DNA of 6,299 bases from Flammeovirgaceae bacterium (GTDB taxonomy: Bacteria; Bacteroidota; Bacteroidia; Cytophagales; Cyclobacteriaceae). Location: the NCBI GenBank assembly GCA_022616575.1, contig JAKEEN010000297.1, forward strand, positions 1-6,299, written 5' to 3'. The translations under genes and the position numbers were made by a program. Shown in pieces: positions 5,284 through 6,299 of the stretch. The notes under the pieces are model-generated. The model saw nothing but the letters and a program-made list of their open reading frames with translations. It had not been told where the DNA came from and did not search any database. Each line of letters begins with the position of its first letter. Position 1 is the first letter of the stretch.

Positions 5284-5374
5284 GTTATCAGTTAACAGTT
5301 ATCAGTTATCAGTTAACTGTTCGGACACACCCTCACCAACACACCCTATTAACGATTAACTGTTAACTATTAAC
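5284..5374. repeat. Heptamer-phased imperfect palindrome between the oxygenase and ABC-F genes (array C)
   Basis: Four bp after the oxygenase TAA the left arm begins: GTTATCA (5284), GTTAACA (5291), GTTATCA (5298), GTTATCA (5305), GTTAACT (5312), then a degenerate GTTCGGA. The centre contains ACACACCCT twice (5325-5333 and 5339-5347), 14 bp apart, so even the centre keeps a multiple of seven. The right arm is TATTAAC (5347), GATTAAC (5354), TGTTAAC (5361) and TATTAAC (5368), ending at 5374 immediately before the GTG start of the ABC-F gene. Bases 5284-5374 equal exactly thirteen 7-bp steps. Unit-by-unit pairing of the arms is partial (21 of 28 positions over four units), so a stem would be imperfect. 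The right arm takes the place of any leader or ribosome-binding site of the next gene. Confidence 0.85.
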
Positions 5375-6299
5375 GTGAATTTTCTATCAGCAGAATCGGT
5401 TTCAAAATCTTTCCACGACAAGTGGTTGTTTAAGGACATTACGTTTGGCATATCACAAGGGGAGAAGTTCGCTTTAGTTGGAAACAACGGGGTTGGAAAA
5501 TCTACTCTGTTGAAAATTTTAAGCGGAGAGCTTCAGCCTGACCAGGGGAGGGTAAGCAGACGCCAGGGTCTTCGCACCGGAGTTCTTACGCAACAACCGG
5601 TTATCGCTGATCATACTACCGTTCATGAAGTTCTGTTCGATGAATCGAATGAAACTGCACGAGTGGTAAGCGAGTATGAACATTGTTTGCAACATCCTGA
5701 CATATCGCCTGAGCATATGCAAAGAGTTCTCGAAAAAATGGAAGAGCTCAACGCCTGGGATTATGAAGCTAAAGTACATGAGATCATTGGGAAGCTTGGC
5801 GTTCCTGATCTTGACAAAACTTTCGGCCAGTTATCAGGCGGGCAAAAGAAAAGAATCTTTCTTGCACAATTATTACTGAATGAGCCTGAATTAATTATTC
5901 TGGATGAGCCCACTAACCACTTAGATCTTACCGCCATCGAGTGGCTTGAAAATTATCTATCGGGAAACCAGATCACCCTCATTATGGTCACGCACGACCG
6001 CTACTTTCTGGACAATGTGGTGACTGAAATTTACGAACTAGATCGCGGACAACTCTTTCGGTATAAAGGTAACTATGCTTACTTTCTTGAAAAGAAAAAT
6101 GAGCGCGAAGAAATTTTGAAGACGGAAGTCTCAAAAGCGCGTAACCTTTTAAAGAAAGAACTGGAGTGGATGAGAAAGCAGCCAAGAGCACGGGGGACGA
6201 AAGCAAAATACAGAGTCGAAGCATTTTATGAGTTGAAAGAAAAGGCCTCGCAGGATTTAAGGAAAGACCGGCTTGAACTGGATATTAAAGAATCGCGAC
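5375..6299 (+). CDS. ABC-F family ATPase, Uup-like; first ABC domain and linker start, C-terminus off the right edge
   Basis: The frame is open from a GTG at 5375 to the window end (308 complete codons). The GTG is chosen because it gives MNFLSAESVSKSF, the usual start of this family; the next in-frame ATG lies well beyond Walker A, and an in-frame stop lies at 5357-5359. The first ATPase domain is complete: Walker A GNNGVGKST (36-44), signature LSGGQ (153-157), Walker B LIILDE (173-178) followed by PTNHLDL, and the switch histidine in VTHDR. An arm subdomain lies between about 85 and 145. The interdomain linker begins with basic KQPRARGTKAKYR (about 267-279), as in Uup-type proteins. ABC-F proteins lack membrane domains and act on ribosomes (translation factors or, in some branches, antibiotic protection); Uup is linked to ribosome and DNA-repair phenotypes. 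The second ABC domain should lie to the right. Repeat array C abuts its start codon. Confidence 0.93.
   Translation, partial: MNFLSAESVSKSFHDKWLFKDITFGISQGEKFALVGNNGVGKSTLLKILSGELQPDQGRVSRRQGLRTGVLTQQPVIADHTTVHEVLFDESNETARVVSEYEHCLQHPDISPEHMQRVLEKMEELNAWDYEAKVHEIIGKLGVPDLDKTFGQLSGGQKKRIFLAQLLLNEPELIILDEPTNHLDLTAIEWLENYLSGNQITLIMVTHDRYFLDNVVTEIYELDRGQLFRYKGNYAYFLEKKNEREEILKTEVSKARNLLKKELEWMRKQPRARGTKAKYRVEAFYELKEKASQDLRKDRLELDIKESR

Noticed and set aside
5280..5374. Ordinary intrinsic terminator after the oxygenase
   Set aside because: There is no compact G/C-rich stem followed by a T-run. The arms are AT-rich and only partly complementary, so at most this is a non-standard terminator.
5519..5779. 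86-aa minus-strand open frame
   Set aside because: It is antisense to the conserved first ABC domain of the ABC-F protein and shows no family features.
5988..6224. 78-aa minus-strand open frame with a hydrophobic start
   Set aside because: It is antisense to the end of the ABC domain and the basic linker of the ABC-F protein. The composition follows from the opposite strand.

Overview
The window looks like chromosomal DNA from a member of the Bacteroidota, most likely a Cytophagales-type bacterium. This is inferred from gene content and signal style, because no rRNA or other taxonomic marker is present. The supporting signs are a DUF3667-like zinc-ribbon membrane protein (a family I know mainly from Bacteroidota), the absence of Shine-Dalgarno sequences before the starts, AT-rich leaders with boxes like the Bacteroidota TAnnTTTG -7 element, and TPR/HEAT-type proteins.

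Layout. Bases 1-951 (minus) hold the N-terminal 317 residues of an exported TPR protein that runs off the left edge. A 115-bp divergent spacer, with a good candidate operator/promoter, separates it from ku (1067-1921, plus), the bacterial non-homologous end-joining Ku protein with a lysine-rich tail. A 197-aa cytoplasmic TPR protein follows (2059-2652, plus). It converges on a two-gene minus-strand operon transcribed from about 4164 down to 2782: a HEAT-like helical protein, then, after 9 bp, the DUF3667-like membrane protein. Divergent from that operon across about 55 bp is a Rieske non-heme iron oxygenase (4221-5279, plus). It is followed by the first ABC domain of a Uup-like ABC-F ATPase (5375 to the right edge, GTG start). 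The window is densely coding: every gene-free stretch is under 140 bp.

The most unusual feature is not a gene. All three spacers that lie downstream of a stop codon (1922-2058, 2653-2781 and 5280-5374) are built from strictly 7-bp-phased degenerate units. Each has a left arm of GTTNNNN units, a G/C-rich centre and a right arm of NNNNAAC units, giving a long imperfect palindrome. At all four gene ends the GTT-type units start between overlapping the stop codon and 4 bp past it. In one spacer the opposite arm runs exactly up to the GTG start of the ABC-F gene. The two divergent spacers lack the arrays. This suggests a 3'-end-associated structure (hairpin terminator, RNA stabiliser or a phased protein-binding array) or a dispersed repeat family that I cannot name.

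The genes do not form one obvious pathway: DNA repair (Ku), TPR scaffolds, a membrane protein of unknown function, an oxygenase and a translation-type ATPase. I see no convincing defence island, mobile element, CRISPR or RNA gene.
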